The translations under genes were made by a program, and so were the position numbers. Positions 38,490 through 52,744 of a DNA stretch of 64,000 bases are shown here, piece after piece. This DNA is from Cytospora piceicola (lineage: Eukaryota; Ascomycota; Sordariomycetes; Diaporthales; Cytosporaceae). The stretch spans positions 62,001-126,000 of the forward strand of contig JALQBC010000002.1 in NCBI GenBank assembly GCA_023375675.1. The letters are read 5' to 3'. The first letter of the stretch is position 1, and each line of letters opens with the position of its first letter. Below the pieces are notes generated by a model that ran no database searches, was not told where the DNA came from, and saw only the letters and a list, made by a program, of their open reading frames with translations.

Positions 38490-39330
38490 AAATCCTTAGT
38501 CTAAAAGAGATACTAGAATAAGAGCAGCTATAGACGTTAGAGAATATCGACCTATTCCTGTGTAATATATCGTAGTTAAAGCCGAGAGAATATGTCGACC
38601 GCCGTAGAGTTCTACGATTAGATTTACTACTAGATATCGTTAGTAATTTTAACGTTACTTAAGAGAGGGGATTAGACCTCTGAATAAAAGAAGAGCTTAG
38701 CTTAAAGAGGTTATAAGTTTTAGATAGGCTCTTTATACTTATATCTTCCGAAAGGCTTTTAATTAGTGTTAAGTATATACAGCTCTTAAACTACTTAAAT
38801 ATTTAACTAGTATAAGATAAAGAGAGTCTATTACTAAATAAGCGAGGAAACCTTCGGCGGACGGACAGACTAGTATTAGTAAGATACCTTGCGTGCCTCT
38901 TTACGCCGCGAGAGCTATCCTTAAAAGTTTAGTAATACTAGGTCCGGCTAGCCGAATATATAGGTATAAATATCGCCTTTCGCGATCTTACCTACTGTCT
39001 ATATACTAGCGTTTTATATCTTACTTTATAGAATTAAGGTATCGACTTAAAACACCCGGAGTACGTCCGGATCTTCGATTGTTAAATTATTTAAATTCTT
39101 TTTAAGTCTGTTTACTAAAATCGGGTTACTTAGTTATCTCTTATCTAGCAGTTTAATAAAGTTTAATCTGAAAAGGTAACCTGCTTAGGCGATAATAAAG
39201 ACCTGTATAAAGAGCTAACTTAAACGTTAAAAGTATAACTTAAGCTTAATCCGGACTCGTTCGAGCTACTAATTATAGATCGTATCTTAGTAAGGGAAAC
39301 GTAATTAATTCGGATATATTATAATATATA
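38490..39330 (+). pseudogene. Decayed reading frame, ~280 codons, unknown
   Basis: Leu/Arg-rich, probably all-helical, with TAA/TAG stops and one TGA. No family recognised. It is followed by a second, strongly basic frame at 39425-39920. Confidence 0.38.
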
Positions 39331-39424
39331 GCCCTGTTAACAGGTTTATAGACGTTAAGCTAAAGTACCGATTTACTAAATAACACCGTCGTTACCGATT
39401 AAGCTTATATTAATTCTAACTTTA

Positions 39425-39920
39425 TATCTTTAGTAGTAAGCCCGAAAGCGAAGAGGCGGAAGACGAAGGAGGTAGATCGGTCGGCTTTTAGCTATAAGGG
39501 AGTTATAAATATAAAGAGGAAAGGGGGGGTAAAAGGGAAAGTCGACTAGGTAAGGTTTACCGTAGGTTTTAAACCCCTTAAGGAATAGTTACTCGATAAG
39601 CGTAATAAAGATTCTTTAAATACGTAACAGGTAATATCTTTATAAGTCGGTATTAATATAAATAGCCTTCGTGTAAAATATAGAATACTATTAAAATAAA
39701 GGGACTTTACTAAGGTCGGTAATAATAGGGATATAATTTAGACGTTAGCTTTAAAGTAAGAGGTCTTAAATCAGTATAATATCCCGACTTAAAAAAAACA
39801 GAAAAGGCTTCTGCTTATCGCTAGAAGACTCGGTTTAAAGACTAAAGGAGATCTTACTAAGTTAAAAGAAGTACTACCGAAGAAAACCTAACCGGATACT
39901 ATAGCTATATAAGTTAATAC
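39425..39920 (+). pseudogene. Decayed basic protein frame, unknown
   Basis: About 165 codons that are very rich in Lys and Arg throughout (KAKRRKTKEV near the start, KKQKRLLLIARRLGLK near the end), suggesting a nucleic-acid-binding or nuclear protein. No family recognised. Confidence 0.35.
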
Positions 39921-41349
39921 GGTAGCAGCTTTTTATTTTATACTAAGACTAGCCTTTATAGTAAATAAAGGGATTTACCGGCCTTTTTAACGTATAAGAA
40001 GAACTTTTCTTTTAGTATATTTATAGGGACTTTTTTAATTAATAAGGATCGATACTACTAAGACGGGCTAGCCTTGTTTATAAAGGATATTCCCTTTACC
40101 TTTAAACTTAATAGGTCGACGTTTTAAAATCTAAAACTATAGATTCTTATAACTAATATTAATATATATACTAATCTATTATATACAGATAGTAAATACT
40201 TTCGACTTAAACTTATTAGAGACTTTTAATTATTAAATTCTAATATTTTCTAAGGTACTTAGAAAAAACGGTATCCTCGATATTAACTAGCGTTCTAGTA
40301 AATAAAGATCTATATATAATACTACCTTAACTACGTAAATAAGCTCCTACGCCTATAACTATATATATACATTATATATATCCTTATTAATTAGAGGTAC
40401 TTTTACTTAACTTAGCTCGATTTATCTCTATCTGCCGGCAATATAACCTAGCCGATAACAGAATATATATTAGTAACTAACCTGTTAAGTAATCGAGGTA
40501 ATAAACCCGTTATAAGCTTTAAAGACTTAAGAAGTACTATAAAAAAGATAGGTTAGAAGGCTAAACATGTATACGAATTAATCGATAAGAAACACTACGT
40601 ATATAATACGATTTATTAGATAAAGGTACTTAAGGGCTATACCTTATACGATCACCTTTTTAAAAAGCTTACCGATAGAACCGACTTTACCGATATTAAG
40701 AAGCGGGACCTTATCGAACACCTCGGTCTAAAGAGATTAAAAAAAACCGAGCTATAACTAATAATCGATAATATACTGCTAATCTATATCTTAGTAAGTT
40801 ACTTATAGCTTAAAAGAACCTTTCGACGTAGAATTACTAATTACCGCTATAAAGGGCGAGAAAGTAAGCGAATTAAACTTAAAGGCTAGCTAATAAGTAT
40901 AAACTGTAACCGGCTAAGACCGACTAGCGGTTTCTCTTTAGTTTTCTATATTAGACTTAGATTAATAAGCGAAATATGTTTACTTACCCGGCTAAAGTAT
41001 ACTACTATCTGTATAAAATATTGCGGTAAAAGCTTTATAAGAAATGTGTTTACTAAGGTAAAGCGCTTAAAGCCGTTTAGTATTCCGGAGCGTTAGCCTA
41101 AAAAGATTACGATATTCTGTTTCGAATATTACTAAAAATTACCTTTAAAAGAGCTTACGATAATTAGTAGTAAATAACACTTATAGAGTAAGTTTAGACG
41201 TTAAAACCTTTAGACGTAACGAGAATATACTAGCTATCCCGGGTTTACTAATATAAGTCTTAAAAGATTAAAACGACCTCCTTAAAACCGGTCTTAATAT
41301 ATACCTTTAAGTATAGGCCTTATATACTATAACAGATAATTAGTAAAGT

Positions 41350-43808
41350 TAAAAGAAGTAACGAACTACCTAGTATATCCGTAGTAGAGAGCGTATAATA
41401 AAGGCCTACCTATATAATATAACGTAGTATATTTATAAGGGCGGATACCTTTTTTAAAAGGAGAGCTAAGGTATTACTTAGTATATTTAAGCTATAAACA
41501 CAATAGCGCCTTATCGGTATAGTAAGAACGCCGGTTTCTTTTAAAATGTTTTATAGTATGTAACACTACCCGGGATAAATAGGGATAGCTAACTTATTTT
41601 TTTTTATTTTTTTATTTTTTTATATATTAAATACTATATTATATAGTTTTATTTAAAAAAAAACGTAATATTTAAAATAGCCTCTTATAAAGGGTAATAT
41701 TAAGGCTATTACTAACCTCTTTAGAAAAAGGATCTTAAGGCAGAGCCTTCTTAAGGTTAAGGTTATTCTTTAAGGTACCCTCTTACATTAGTCTTCCGAC
41801 TTACTAGGTATAAAAAATATAAAAACCTGTTTTATTTAAAGGTATAGGAATTTAAAAAATAATATGTTTTAAAAAAAACCGGTGTTTTTAGCTATCTTTA
41901 AAAATAAAACGTCGGGACTAAAGCACGACTAGTCTAGATTATATAAGCCTAAAGAAGAGAACTATTTTAAGAAGGCTAATAAAGGTATATAGTTTTCCTA
42001 TAATATCTTTTTTATCTTCTTATACGACGAAAACAACTCGGATAAGCTTTAAATATATCGGAAGTGCTTATCTATCCGGAATTAGTACATTAAGTTTAAT
42101 ATATAATATTTCCCTAGTATATCTTAAACATTAAAGTAAGTAGGTAAAGATAGTACTTAAGCAGGGCTAGTTTAAGTGTATTTTATTAATAAAGTTTCTA
42201 TAATAATAAAACCTAGCTGGTATAGTTATTATATAGAGACTTTCTTATAACTATATAGTTTTATACGGTTACGCCTTTTACGCTATTACATAGGCTAAAG
42301 TAGGTAAGGGGTTATATAGTAGAGCTGCCTTATTATTTTTAAAGTTACGTTAAAGCCTCTGACTTTAACCTTTATTATACGGAGTACGTTATTTAAAAGT
42401 AATACAGCCTAAGTGTTATATATATAGGTTTAAATTTATCTGTAGATTAATAGCCTAATTAGGTAAGCGGTTAAGCTTACCGCCGGTAGGGTAGCAGAAT
42501 TAAGCCGCTTAGCTTATAAATAGATTATTATAGTACGCGGTAGTATAATCTTTACGGAAAGTTACTTTACTACTATAGCTATACTATATTTCTTTTAAAT
42601 AACTAGATTTATAAATACCTGTTTTTATACTTAACTTAATTAATACTATTATAAACTAAAATTAAAAAACTATAATTAAAATATTAAATATATTAAATAT
42701 ATTTATTATATATTTATTATAATATTATATTTATTTAATATAAATAAAGTACTTAATAGAGTTTAATAAAACGTAGGTGTATATTTAGAAAATCCGGAAA
42801 TACTAGGAAATAAAATCGAAATAGGTATAGAATTTTCTTATTAGGACGGGTACTTATTAGCGATAAGATAAGACTATACGAAAACTTTAAAAATAAGAAT
42901 ATCTTTTATACTCTTTTTTTAAGAAAGGAAAGACGTATAAATAAAAAAGTAAATTTATAGGTATAGTAAGTATAATATATAGTATTTTATAGTATTTTTT
43001 ATTTATTTTATTTACTTATAATAAGCTAGTAAATCGAGATATTCTTCCGATTTAAGTTATTATTACTCGGTTTTAAGTGTATATCTATTAACGATTTTTA
43101 ACTTTCCGCAGAGATTATACTGTCGCGCACTATAATTACTATACTAAGCTTTACGATACCTTTAGACTTAAAAAGAACAGATATAAGTAATACTACGATA
43201 GATTTAAACGATCGATCGTAATATGTATATATAAAGCTTATCTAATATTATCTATATTATTATATATTTAAAGGTAGGAGCGGGGAATAATTCTATCTGC
43301 TATATTTTAGTTTAATTAGATATAAAAGAACTTAATATACCGAATAATATCTTAGTATATTTATTAACTATATCCGCTAACACCTACTAATCTAATATCG
43401 ATCCGATATATTAAGAAGTAAAAGAAAAGAAATTATGATTTTACTGCTTTATAACATCTAATGGATATAGCTAACTTTAGATGTCGACCGATTAGCTAGT
43501 ATAATGCTTATATGTTACGCCTTTTTTCTTTCTATTATATATGTTACCGGCATCTATTAGGAGGTTAATAACTACGTTTACTGTATAGCCTTAAGTTTAG
43601 TATAAGGTAACGATACTTAGTATAAATTAGCTTAGACTGCTTAAGTAGCTATATTTTTCTGTCGGTAAGGCTTATAAGGATTTGCTTTACTAGTATTATT
43701 ATCGGGCTTATATAGAAAGTGTAAGTAAGGTGGCTATATAATTCCTTTATAAGAGGGCCGGAGGCTTTAGAAATCCGTAACGCCGCTGTTATCGATCGGG
43801 ATATAATT
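41350..43808. other. AT-rich element interior without evident genes
   Basis: This is the longest part of the element where I find no followable frame. It includes T-rich runs (41600-41625) and a nearly pure A/T stretch at 42655-42750. It may be a spacer, or coding sequence too decayed to see. Confidence 0.4.
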
Positions 43809-43950
43809 ACTACTCTTGCTCTTGCTCTTACTCCTACTTCTGCTCCTACTCTTGCTCTTACTTTTACTCCTGCTCCTACTCTTGCTCCTGCTCCTGCTCC
43901 TGCTCCTACTCCTGCTCTTACTCCTGCTCCTACTTTTACTCTTACTCTTA
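43809..43950. repeat. CTNCTN hexanucleotide-type array
   Basis: About 23 tandem hexamers of the form CT(T/C)CT(G/A/T), mostly CTCCTG and CTCTTG. The plus strand reads as a run of some 45 Leu codons. The minus strand can be read as a Glu-Gln or a Ser-Arg dipeptide repeat. It keeps many CTG/CAG sites that RIP has removed elsewhere. Confidence 0.8.
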
Positions 43951-44150
43951 GATACTTTACTAAAGAGCTTAATCGGTAACGTAAAGGGTTATAGCTTAGA
44001 ATAGAGCGGTTTTAAGTGTATCTAGTAAACAACCGTCCTTATATTACTATTCTTTAAGCAGTTCGCCTTAAGTAAGTTTTAAATAGTACCTATCGTAGGC
44101 TATTATTTACTAAAGGTATTAGTTAAGATTATATTATTAACGAGAGGTAT

Positions 44151-44970
44151 AAGGGAAGAACTAGTTTTTTATATAGATAAATATTATAAAGAGGAAATTA
44201 GTAATAACTAATCTTTTTAAGATATACTTCTTATAATATAGGAACTTAAAGTTCGCCTTTTACTCGAGGCCGATATTAGCGCTATATATAAACATAATCT
44301 CTTTATTATAAGCCGTTTCTATAGAACTTAAAGCCGCCTCGAGTAATAGAAATAGGTAATTGAAAAGGTACGAATAAAAAGGCTCTTCGACTTTTAGACT
44401 ATAGGAGACGAGTGTTTTATATACCGAAGCTCTTTAAATTATTACACCCGCCTTTTCTATACCTGTTAAAATCGATTCCTGTATTATACGCTTAATAGTC
44501 TTGAGATTTAGCGCTTTTTTACCGAAGATATACTTAAAGTAACTTTAGACTATAAGCGGTAATGCCTTACTATAACGAGTAGGTTAATAGCTTTTATCTC
44601 TTAGGTAATATATACTATATACTGCGAAACCTTTTTAAACGTTAAAGATATTCTTTTTTAAGATATTAAAACGGCTACTCGCGCTTATACAAAGGCGTAG
44701 TACCTTTAAATTATATTATATATAGCGAAAGGATATACCGGTATTATATTTTAGTCTCTGTCCGCTATATTAGAGTACGTTAGTTAGGGTAGTGAATTTT
44801 AAGTTAGAAAAACACGACGTTATAATAGTACTACGAAAAGGGAAAAGATAATCCTTAACGCCTTTTATTTTCTCTTTTAACGTTTTACTTAGTTAGAATA
44901 GTAGCGGAAGATAAATATTCCGGAAGCGGTATCGGTTATCGGGGTAACTATTACCGTCGGTTAATAATCC
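44151..44970 (+). pseudogene. Decayed reading frame, ~270 codons, unknown
   Basis: A clean frame with TAA/TAG stops only and an aromatic-rich composition (Tyr, Phe, Trp-like stop positions). Probably globular. No family recognised. It begins shortly after the CTNCTN array. Confidence 0.42.
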
Positions 44971-45149
44971 GGAAAATATCTAATATAATAAGTATACTTA
45001 ACGTAGTAAACTCTATAGAAATACTTATTAGATATTAAAAGGATAGTAAAAGCGAATAAGTATTTAGGTCTGCTATCGAATACTTTAGTAATAAATAAAT
45101 ACGACCTTAACACTATTATAGTAAGTATTTAAATACTATATTTATACGT

Positions 45150-46080
45150 ACTTAATATCTAACTTAGTATTTAAATAAGATAATAAAGCCGATCTTCGCC
45201 TTCTTTTTTTACTGCTTTAAGTACCTACTTCTTTTATCTCCTTAAGAATTCGCGTAATATAATATATCGAAGGTATTCGGAATACAGCCGATATTACGTC
45301 GATTAAATAGCCGTAGTTATAATACTAGTCTGTAATCTACTCTTTAGCTTTATTCGAAAACTCGTATTTATTTTCTTTTCTTTAAACAATAAGTTACTTA
45401 TCCGGTAGCTATATAAGTAAAACCTGCTTTATTTCTTTACCTGTTCTGTTCTTTCTAACGAACTTTATAAGCTGTATTTCGTAGTCCGAAGTATTAATAC
45501 TATAACTTATAGCCTCGCTTATATTACCTAGCTTATAGCCTTTCCGTTACTTATTGTACTTTATAGCTAAAGGCTAAGGCGTAACGATTTTACCGTTAGC
45601 GACTATTAATAAAGCTTAATCCGAAGATAGTAGTATAACACCGGTAGCTTACTTAGTCGACTCGGGGTACTAGCTAGGTATCGCCTATAGGCTTATATTA
45701 TATATAAGCCGTACCTGTTCCCCGAATACTTACGATATCTTAACGTATACTAGCTAGAATATATTACTCGACAGAATACGAGACTAAAACCGATTTAGCT
45801 ACTATTAATACTATTTAGATCTACGGCATCTGTTTACCTTAATATCTCTAGTAAAGATAAACTCTAATACCGCAGAGGTTATCTATACTTTTACGCCGCT
45901 TTTAAAAGGCTTAAATAAACGCCCCTATCCCTCCCCCTTCTGTAGATTAGTAGTTAAAAAGAGTTCGGTTACTATATCCTCGAATATATAATATAACGCT
46001 CCCTTTTAAGCTTTAAGAAGAGTTATAACAAATAGGTAGCAGAATATCGCTTTATAGCAGTAGTTATAAGGCTCGAGGCC
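45150..46080 (-). pseudogene. Decayed minus-strand gene ending in a basic cluster, unknown
   Basis: About 305 codons in one frame, TAA/TAG stops only. The C-terminal part contains SSKKRRRRS, a likely nuclear localisation signal. No family recognised. Confidence 0.42.
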
Positions 46081-47234
46081 TTAATTCTAAAGGGTTTTAT
46101 ATACCGTTATATATAGGATAGAGAGTTCGGGATCGTTAGGCTTTTATATTCCTGTTTTACTAACTTCTCGAAGCTATTAGTTCCTCTCTTCTATTCCTAT
46201 CCTAGCTATATAATCCGTCGTTAAGAAACGTTTAAAACGTCCCGAGTACTCGAAAAGGCACGGGATATACCTAATACTATACTTACTTTCGTTATAATAT
46301 TATACTCTATCCTCTTATTAAAGTTAAGACTAATATAGGCTAATATAATAAAGTAAAGGAAAAGCTATATAACTAACCTCGTTTAGCTATTTAAAGTAGT
46401 AGATATATTCTTAATACTACCTAATCTTATTCTCGCTAATCTGTAGCTCTATAAGCTTCTTAATTAAGTACTAGTTGCTTTTTTAAATAGCCGGAGCTAA
46501 ATACTATAGTACCCTTCGAAACTTTTAAAAGTCCTTTAAGCTCTTTACTTTACCTATCTCGTATACTTCGCTTATAGTTAAAGGTAGTTATTTTATAATA
46601 TTCTAAGCCTAAGTATCTGGGTATAATTAGAGTATATTATAAAAGGTAGAAGGAAGCGTTATCAGCACTATAATTCCAGGTATAAAATAACGAAAATAAA
46701 GTTTAAAAATAAGGATATAAGTAAAAGGTATCTACCCGTTTATTATTAGTAGATAATATAAAAAGCAGGGCTGCCCCGGGCGCTTTAACCGTTAAAATAA
46801 ACAGTAGCTACTTCTACTTAATAATGAATAATATAGATTATACCCGGAACTACTTATACTATTATACTTTATATTATTTACTAAAGTCTAATATTAGGTA
46901 GTATCCTTCCGGCTTAAGTATTTAGAAGGCGTTTTAGACGTTTAAAACAGCGTCGCCGTACTTAAGCCGACTACGCGATAGTAAAGCCCGGGATTAGAAA
47001 TACTAACGACAGTAAATAATAGCTCTTAATATATACGATACTATATAATTATCTCTTCCCTTATTATTTAATAACTTCCTAGCTAACGTAACCGCTATAA
47101 TACCTTTAGATAATTTATTCTACGAGGTCGTAATATAGTAAAAGGGTAATACAGATAACTTTTTTAAAGCTTATTTAAGCCTCGTAATTAAGGCGGTATA
47201 CTAAGGCTTACCGCTTAACTAATATAGACTAGTA

Positions 47235-48060
47235 GTATCGGCCGTTTACTTAACGCTACTAAATAATAATATAGACCGACAGACGATAACGTTTTATATC
47301 TTTTTTAGAGAACTTTGCTCGGCTATAGAAAGGTCGCTAACCTACTTCGAATTTTTTAAGGCCTTTAACTTAAACTTTAAGTATAACGCTACACTTCGAT
47401 AGTATTCTATATTTTATAGATATTTAATTACGTCGGTAGAGACCCGTATAGACGTTTATAGGGAACTACTCTTTAACAGTTATTACTATACCGTCGAAAG
47501 GCTACTATATTACTATAAGATGTTAGAAGCGTAAGGCGGCTTTATATATAATCCTCTTAGCCGGAAGTACGATCTTTAGTTTTATAAACTAAGGTTTAAA
47601 TTTAAAAACCGTATCCCTATAGGTATATTAGTTAATAACTATATCTAAGTGAGTTATCGAAAACCTAATTATATAATTTAATATATAAGAGTAAGAACGG
47701 CGCTAACGCGAATATAAATTATAGGGCCGGCGTATTTAGCTTAGTAAGGCGCCCGAAAACGCTATAGATACTCGGATAGATAGGCTTTTACGAAAGCTTA
47801 AGGATAAGACCGAACTATATATATTAGCTACGTTATATAACTTAACCGTTTAAAGACGGCCGGATACTATAGAGTGTCGGATAGACAGCCTTATATAAAA
47901 GCTTAAAGGTAAGGTAGAGTTATACGTGTTAGCTACGTTATATAACCTAACCGCTTAAAGACGGTCGGATACTACAGAGTGTCGGATAGACAGTCTTATA
48001 CGGAAGCTTAAAGGTAAGGCAGAGTTATATATATTAGCTGTATTATATACCTTAGCTTCT
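47235..48060 (+). pseudogene. Decayed frame ending in 35-residue tandem repeats
   Basis: About 155 codons of aromatic-rich protein sequence are followed from about 47765 by three tandem copies of a 105-bp unit. Each copy encodes 35 residues around ECRIDSLI.KLKGKAELYVL. Copy spacing is exactly 105 bp between GAGTGTCGG occurrences at 47872 and 47977, so the array stays in frame. No family recognised. Confidence 0.5.
47765..48057 (+). repeat. Tandem repeat, 105-bp unit, three copies
   Basis: The second and third copies are close to identical; the first is more diverged. The period is divisible by three, consistent with a protein repeat that expanded before RIP. Confidence 0.75.
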
Positions 48061-48849
48061 TAGGTCTAGATATCCTTTTAAAAGACTACGAAAAGTAAGG
48101 TAGCTGTTTATTTAAATAAACGGTAAATAGACCTTATATTTTTATATATAAGACTTAACTAATTAAAACCCTTTAAAACTATAGTAAGTTAATATCAGCT
48201 TTAATAGTAAGTAAGTATAAAATATATATTACTTTTCGGCGTTTTATTGCCTTAGTTTTTCGAATTTTAAACAGGATAAGGCCTTTAACTATAATAAGCT
48301 TTTAGGTAGAACGTAAATATGTTATAGCCTTTATTATACGGTATATCTTATATTAGCCGATGTATTAGTAGTGCTTTTTAAATATAAACTAAGCTTAATT
48401 TCTTAGTTAATAGTTCTATTTTAATCTAATTCTAGTACTTAAATATACGTATTTAAGTATCGTAAGCAGAAAGCTTCTTAAGGTTACTTATAAAATAACT
48501 AAGCACTTACCTAGGTAAGTAAGTAGGTATACGAACTTATATAAATATAGCCTTATATATAATAATTTACTTTTCCTTAGTAAGTTTTAGGTAAGATAAA
48601 TTATTCCGATAAGCTGCGATATAGATAAGAAGAATTACTCTAATTACTCTTCCTTTTAAAACCGGCATTATAATAACTACTAGTAATACGTATAAGATAT
48701 ATACTTAAGGCCGAAGAATAAAAGAACCGGTAGCCGAGAAGTTACTATTAAAGTTCTCTGTAAGTTTAATAATACTCCGGGAGAGTAGAAACTATAATAT
48801 ATAAATACTAAACTATTAATACGATATTTACTAACGGGGTTTTAGTTAC

Positions 48850-49660
48850 TTACTATACTATCCGGATAATTATATTAAAAATATTAATCCTTACCTCGCT
48901 CGGGCTTTTTAAGTCGCCGATATTATAAAGGCCGGGATAACTTATATCCTAAACAGTAATAGCTGAAAGTATAACCTTATTCTAAAGAATAATACCTTAC
49001 TTCGAATCGACTACCTCTTTAAATAATAGCGGTATATACGGTTCGGGAGCACTAACTTACTTAAAGAGCTCTGTAACTTTAAGTCTACCTTTAAGATCGG
49101 AGACTAAGATTATTAGTTTTAACAGTAGAATCCCGATATAATAAACCTTAGCTTTTAAAATAACATCTTAATTAAAGACGTTAACAGCAGAATCTATTTT
49201 ATCTTTAAGAAGAAGGAAATAAGTAGCGACTTAAATATTATATATATATAATAGGTATAAACGATATAAAACGTATACCTTACACTCTTTAGTAAGGATA
49301 TATATTAATAAGTTCCGAACCCCTTCGCCTTTAACGGTCCGGCAGTACGTAAGAAACCTATACGTCTACCCCGAACCTTAGATATATAGCTCGAAGTCTT
49401 TATAACAGAGGTAACAGAGTTAAACCTATTCGATTACGAGAATTATAACCTATAAAGACTCGAGCTAAGATTCTTAAAGGGGGTAGGTAATAGTAAAGGA
49501 AGCCCCCGGAATATAAAGTAAGGTTAATCTAAAATTAGCTTCCCGAGGTCGTATCGACTAGTATTAATTTATATTTTTAAGCTATTACTATAGGGATTAC
49601 TTTAGCTACTTTCTCGATCTTATTATATACTAGTATAGTACTTTGTAATTATATAAACTC
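48850..49660 (+). pseudogene. Decayed reading frame, ~270 codons, unknown
   Basis: One frame with TAA/TAG stops and a single TGA, protein-like composition with Asn/Asp/Leu/Lys and a KKKE cluster. No family recognised. Confidence 0.4.
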
Positions 49661-50556
49661 TTTTTTCGATATAGTAAATAAAAAGTAGATAGGTACCGGT
49701 ATTTAAACGTATGTAGCTACTATATAATACTTAAGATTAAAGGAAAGCTTTAGAATAATATAGAGTTTAAAAGGTAAGAAAAGGGTATAATATAGTCTGT
49801 ACTATATATTTTATAGCTTTTTTAATCGCCGTAGTAGTAAAAGCGGAGAAAAGTAAGTAGTATACTATCTTTACGCCTAATAATAATAGCAGATTCCTAT
49901 TATATAGGAATTCTTTAAAATCCGACTAACTATTTAAATCCTTTCTTTTACCTACTTACTATACCGACGAACGAAAGCGATTAAAGACTTATCGCTAAAG
50001 AAGTATATCTATCTACTATTCTTTAAAGGTAAACGATACTAAAGACTAACTAAACGTTATATAAGGTGTCGGGATCGATAACTATAACGAAAACTTAGTT
50101 TATAAAGTACTTTATAAGTAAAAAGGGAACGTTAATTTTATTATTAAAAATAAGTAGTATTAGCTATAATTTTATACTTATAAGGGTCTACGGCGTTATG
50201 CTAAATATCGACTATTTTAAAGCTTAGATTAATATAAATATAATAATCTAATAAGGATATATTATAAACGGTATAAAGACTGTTAGATACCTATACTAGG
50301 CGGCGGCGTAGGCTTTAAGTAGCTAAAGATATATCGCTAGGTTTATCGCGGTCTAAATGTATATTCCGTCTAACAACTTACTTAAGATAGCATACTACAC
50401 TATCTTCTTTATAACTACCCCGGATATATAGTCGAAAAGATAAAGAAGCATCTAATAATAAGGTAAAGCAGGTGTCGAGGCCGGCGGCGCGACTACTTAA
50501 GCGGAGGATCGCTACCGAAGGGTTAAAACCGGTAGTTATTATAAAGGTATAACGTG

Positions 50557-52279
50557 TACGAATTTACGTTCTACTTTACCGTCTTTAGTATATATATTTA
50601 TAAAAGCGTATATAATCCGCTGTAGCTTAAAGAGACCGATATACCGGATATAACTAAACCTTATATAGCCTAGTACCGCGACCTCGCTACGCCGTACAGG
50701 CTTTATAGATTTAGCGGTAGCTATATCGGCGACGACTTAAAGGGAATAATCCCGGAAAATATATATAAGGCTAGTTAGTATATACCTTACTCTACGAACC
50801 TTAAAAGCGTACTAGGTTTAGCGAATACGCTCTTTAGCTTAGTTTAAGATTTAAAACGTTTATTATTTTCGTTGTAAGGGCTTTCGAACGAAAAGGAAAA
50901 GGACGAAAGTAACCTTAACGTATATTATAACTCCTGTCGATATATCCTATACTAACTATACGTTTATTAGTAAGCCTATATTAAAAGCTTAGTAGCCGAT
51001 GTTAAAGCGTTAGTAAGTACTTTTTTATACGGCGTAATATAACTTTATTTAACTTAGCTCTAATATAGTATAAAGATATTAGAAGAGAAAGTCGAACGCG
51101 TCTGTAAGGAATATTATACTTAACGAAAGAAGAAAAACAACCTTATTCTTAAAGAAAAAAACATATATATAAAAAAGATTATAATTAGCCTATATTAAGG
51201 GGTAGGATAGAAGTACAGGTTTATTACCTGTTAGATAAGAACGATAATTAACCTTAATACTACCGTGATAGTAGCTAAGGATTTTCGGTAAAGAGTATTA
51301 TAGGTACTCGTATATACAGAGTGCTAGCAGCTATAATCTGCTATCTATACTTAGATAACGCAGGGTAAGTATAGCGTAGATAGTACGAGACTATATCTAT
51401 ATAACTCTTATCGCTAGCTAGTTTATAACGGTATCGATTACGAAAGATATACGGAGTTATAAGTAAAAAAGAGACTTGGGGTAAAAAAGTCGTAACTATA
51501 GAAATATAAGGCTCTAGCCTTAATTAATACTCGACGTATTTAGGATATCGTCTCCCTCTAAGATATATAAACATTCGTTTTAGCGTTATAGCGATAGCTA
51601 AGTCGATTTTAGTTATATTATATAACTTAAGTAAGGATTTCCGAGGTAATTTTTAACGGTCCTTTAAAGGTTAAAAACGTTTTTTTAGTCGATACCGAAA
51701 TAATATTAGTAAATTACCGCTTAAAAGTCTTTAAGCTCGCCTTCTTTAAAGCGGACGATAGCCTTATATTATACTTAACGATCGATTACGGTAAGAAAAT
51801 TTCCGAGTTATATAAAAGGCTCGAATACTAATTTCTAAGCTATATTATTAAGATATACAGATAAAGTAATAAGAACTTAACCTACGCTTTACACCTTATA
51901 TATAAAGCGACTTTAATCGAGATAGCACGGAATTTAAACAAGCTCGGACTCGGGCTGCTTAGTATAATTCTTATCGAATAGTTTAAGAACAGGTAAGACT
52001 AGTAAGTATTAAAGGCTCTCTATAGAGAACAGAATATTCCGGCCGACTACTCGTAGGGTAAGGACTTCTTAAGGATATATAGCTACTAAGGCCTAATAAA
52101 CCTTAAGACTTTTTACTACCTTTGCTTTCCGGAAGGGCTACTTTGCGAAAAGCATTACCGGACGATATAAGATGTTAAGAAACTATACTAGGTACTCTGT
52201 TACCTAATTAGGACTCCTTTACGATTCCGAGAGTAGGTGTAGTAAGAATATATTATTTATATTAAACGTAGCCGAAGGT
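50557..52279 (+). pseudogene. Decayed reading frame, 574 codons, unknown
   Basis: A single frame runs 1.72 kb with no frameshift, and I saw only TAA/TAG as stops. The protein starts with an aromatic-rich region, has a Lys-rich helical middle (about 51060-51180) and ends with a Cys-containing segment (about 52110-52200) and a basic tail. It must be a major protein of the element. I do not recognise the family. Confidence 0.5.
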
Positions 52280-52744
52280 AGAATACTAATTTTACTACGA
52301 AAATTATAAATAGCAGATAGTTCTACTCTATTTTCCTGTAGTAATAGATAAAAGATATTTTTATATATTCCTATTAGATCTAATATAGCCTGTTTTCTAA
52401 TCTTCTAATAGTAGTCCCGTATTATTCGTACCCTACGCTCTATTCTAAAGATATACTTTTCTACGCCCTTTCGCTTACCTAAACGTATATACGTCTTTAA
52501 TTTCTTTCGCTATCTAGCTTATTTTAATACTATTATAAACCCTATTGCTAAATCGGTAATTATATAATAAGGTAAGTAAGGTAATTATCGTTAATAAACG
52601 GTCTTTAAAAAGGGTTATATCTTCTTTATTAACGATACGCTTAAGCTTTTCTTTTAATAACGTAACTACTCTACCGGTACCGCGTATAGTAACGTCTTTA
52701 ATCTTATATCTAACCTTATCTTTAATCCGTTAATTCTATAGAGT

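Noticed and set aside
43816..44004. Open plus-strand frame with about 45 consecutive Leu codons
   Set aside because: It is the mechanical reading of the CTNCTN array, not a plausible protein.
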